64,000 nt of DNA, taken from positions 15,307,386 to 15,371,385 of the forward strand of contig NC_088306.1 in NCBI RefSeq assembly GCF_032854445.1, written 5' to 3'. Below, piece after piece: positions 62,451-64,000 of this stretch (position 1 is its first letter; each line of letters opens with the position of its first letter). The notes under the pieces were generated by a model, which did not search any database, was not told the DNA's origin, and was given only the letters and a program-made list of their open reading frames with translations. This stretch comes from Liolophura sinensis. Lineage: Eukaryota > Mollusca > Polyplacophora > Chitonida > Chitonidae. The translations under genes and the position numbers were made by a program.

Positions 62451-64000
62451 TAGCCTCAGCCAGTTTCAAACCTCTGAATTTCGATCAGTGAAGATGCATG
62501 CAAGTTTCTTCTGGTTTGATCTGAAGCTTTTTCAAGTACATCAGGGTCTAGTTTATTTTTTAGAAAGGATGTAAGCCACTAACATTAGGATAAATCACCT
62601 GACTGCATTAACATGAACTATGTTGTGGGAGGAAATCCAGGATTGCATTGTGCCACATTAGTATTCGTGAAGATTTATCATTGTGTGATGGTGATGAGAA
62701 ATTTTGGATTGGTGCTGTGGATAGTCTCTTGAATTGTGAAACGAATTCTGTGCGACATTTTCAGTTGAGCTCCATTCTGGGTGTGGATGTTATAATTGCA
62801 TTGCCCGCATATTGCGTATACTTGCATGTATGTGAGGTAATTTGCACTTTAAAATGGTTAATACCTCTCAAAGCCCGAATATTGTGTAGAATTCTGTTAA
62901 CATTGGTTTTTGTACATTTGGCACAAAATACATGTAACTGCGTAGAATTAGACAGCCTGGACAAACAGTAAGATCGTGGAGTCAGATTTGAGGCATATGA
63001 GGTCTTGCTTACTGTAAGGATAGTTATATCTCTATCTGCTTAGCTTTAGTGGGATTAAACTGGGAGTGGTTACGTGACATGTGCATCGTTGAAGTCTGCA
63101 AGATACCATTGGTGCTAAGGTGAAAGTCTTAAAATTATACAGATGAAGGAAGAGAGATTCATTCACGGTAGGATCAGGTGATTTTGTTTGTCTTGGTTTG
63201 ACTTTGGCATATATATTAAATGTTATTATTCATAGCTGCATTTGGGGAGAAGCCATTGATTTCTATGCTGTGATATGTAAAATATGTGTACAGGTTAATT
63301 CGTTTTGTGAATTTACCCCAGACTTTGCAGAGTATAACTCTACGGCCATTCCTGTTTGCTTGAGTTTGAATGTAGACAGTGTTGTTGTTGTTGTTGTGAT
63401 AGTCTGGCATGGCCATTGGGGATGAGGTTTTATCAAAGCTGCTTTATTAATTTTTGCGACATAACATGATCTATCAAACATCTTGCCCTGCTTGTCAGAT
63501 ATATGTATGTGAAGATTGCAGAACTTCAGAGCTTTGTGAGGGTCTAGGGGGTACTTTTCCAAAAAATTAGTGGCGTGCATATAGTTGCCATGACAACATA
63601 CATGTAACTTACTTTCACCATGAGTGTAACTATGTATAAAGGAATTCTTTTAGGCTGGTACATATGTACTTGTGCAAGTAGGTTGTATTCAGTCAGTCAC
63701 CATGGGGAAACTCTGCCTTTCATAAAGACAGTCCCAAGGTGTCAACATGGCCCCAGCTTGTGTCTGAACTCAGTCCCAAGTCCCAACTTCTGCAGACATG
63801 CTCAGTCCTAAGTCCCAGCTTCTGTACACATGGGATCCAAAATTGTGTTAAAATCACAACTCTGAACTCTCAAGTTTTGGGAAGAATTGGTATTTTCATC
63901 CTTTGTGTGTGGTTTGTGTGTGCTGCCTTGAGGCAGGTACATGGAAATATCAAAAATTATTGAAAATAGACTTCAGCCTTTAATTTAATTCAGCTATGGT
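62451..64000. other. downstream non-coding stretch
   Basis: After the 40-bp array I see no exon with supporting splice sites, no RNA gene and no repeat beyond a short (GTT)n near 63380. The open frames here are short and have no recognisable protein content. Confidence 0.45.

Overview
The window looks like animal nuclear DNA, most likely from a mollusc or another lophotrochozoan. It is AT-rich and intron-dominated, and it is littered with short tRNA-derived SINEs whose tails end in AAATAAATAAAT or in CACTCACTCACT. I associate both tail types with mollusc genomes, but that assignment is from memory and is an inference. There are no prokaryotic operons, rRNA genes or CRISPR arrays.

One gene explains the whole window. 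It runs on the plus strand from before base 1248 to a stop codon at 59879-59881 and encodes an orthologue of IQCJ-SCHIP1 (schwannomin/merlin-interacting protein 1 with an N-terminal IQ-type segment). I reconstructed eight coding exons, all with AG/GT boundaries and matching phases: 1248-1328, 10761-11787, 45101-45367, 53239-53403, 53906-53977, 55528-55645, 56392-56485 and 59818-59881. Together they give 628 residues. The first coding exon or exons lie upstream of the window, so the N-terminus is missing. The C-terminal half carries the SCHIP-1 family domain, with a very recognisable core ([20 protein letters not shown]), a basic/acidic linker and a C-terminal coiled coil ([10 protein letters not shown] ... 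[12 protein letters not shown]).

The introns are about 9.4, 33.3, 7.9, 0.5, 1.6, 0.7 and 3.3 kb. Two short phase-0 segments in the 33-kb intron are candidates for alternative exons of short SCHIP1 isoforms. One is an ATG-initiated exon at 25569-25610. The other is a frame-preserving segment at 39111-39191. Both end at donor-like sites and would join in frame to the 45101 exon. The 7.9-kb intron also holds a textbook CRE-CCAAT-TATA cluster (47120-47162) in front of an unexplained acidic ORF.

Everything else is repeats: about 20 copies or fragments of SINE family A, four of SINE family B, two MITE-like families that share a terminal motif, a decayed LINE reverse-transcriptase tail, an 876-bp foldback with two 283-bp arms, and about a dozen tandem arrays. 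Several repeats are informative. The 113-bp array in intron 5 was built from a SINE and still ends in a SINE tail. A 61-bp SINE tail is flanked by a perfect 14-bp target-site duplication. Nearly all SINEs lie in the sense orientation of the host gene. Downstream of the gene (about 60.1-64 kb) I see a 42-bp and a 40-bp tandem array and no second gene.
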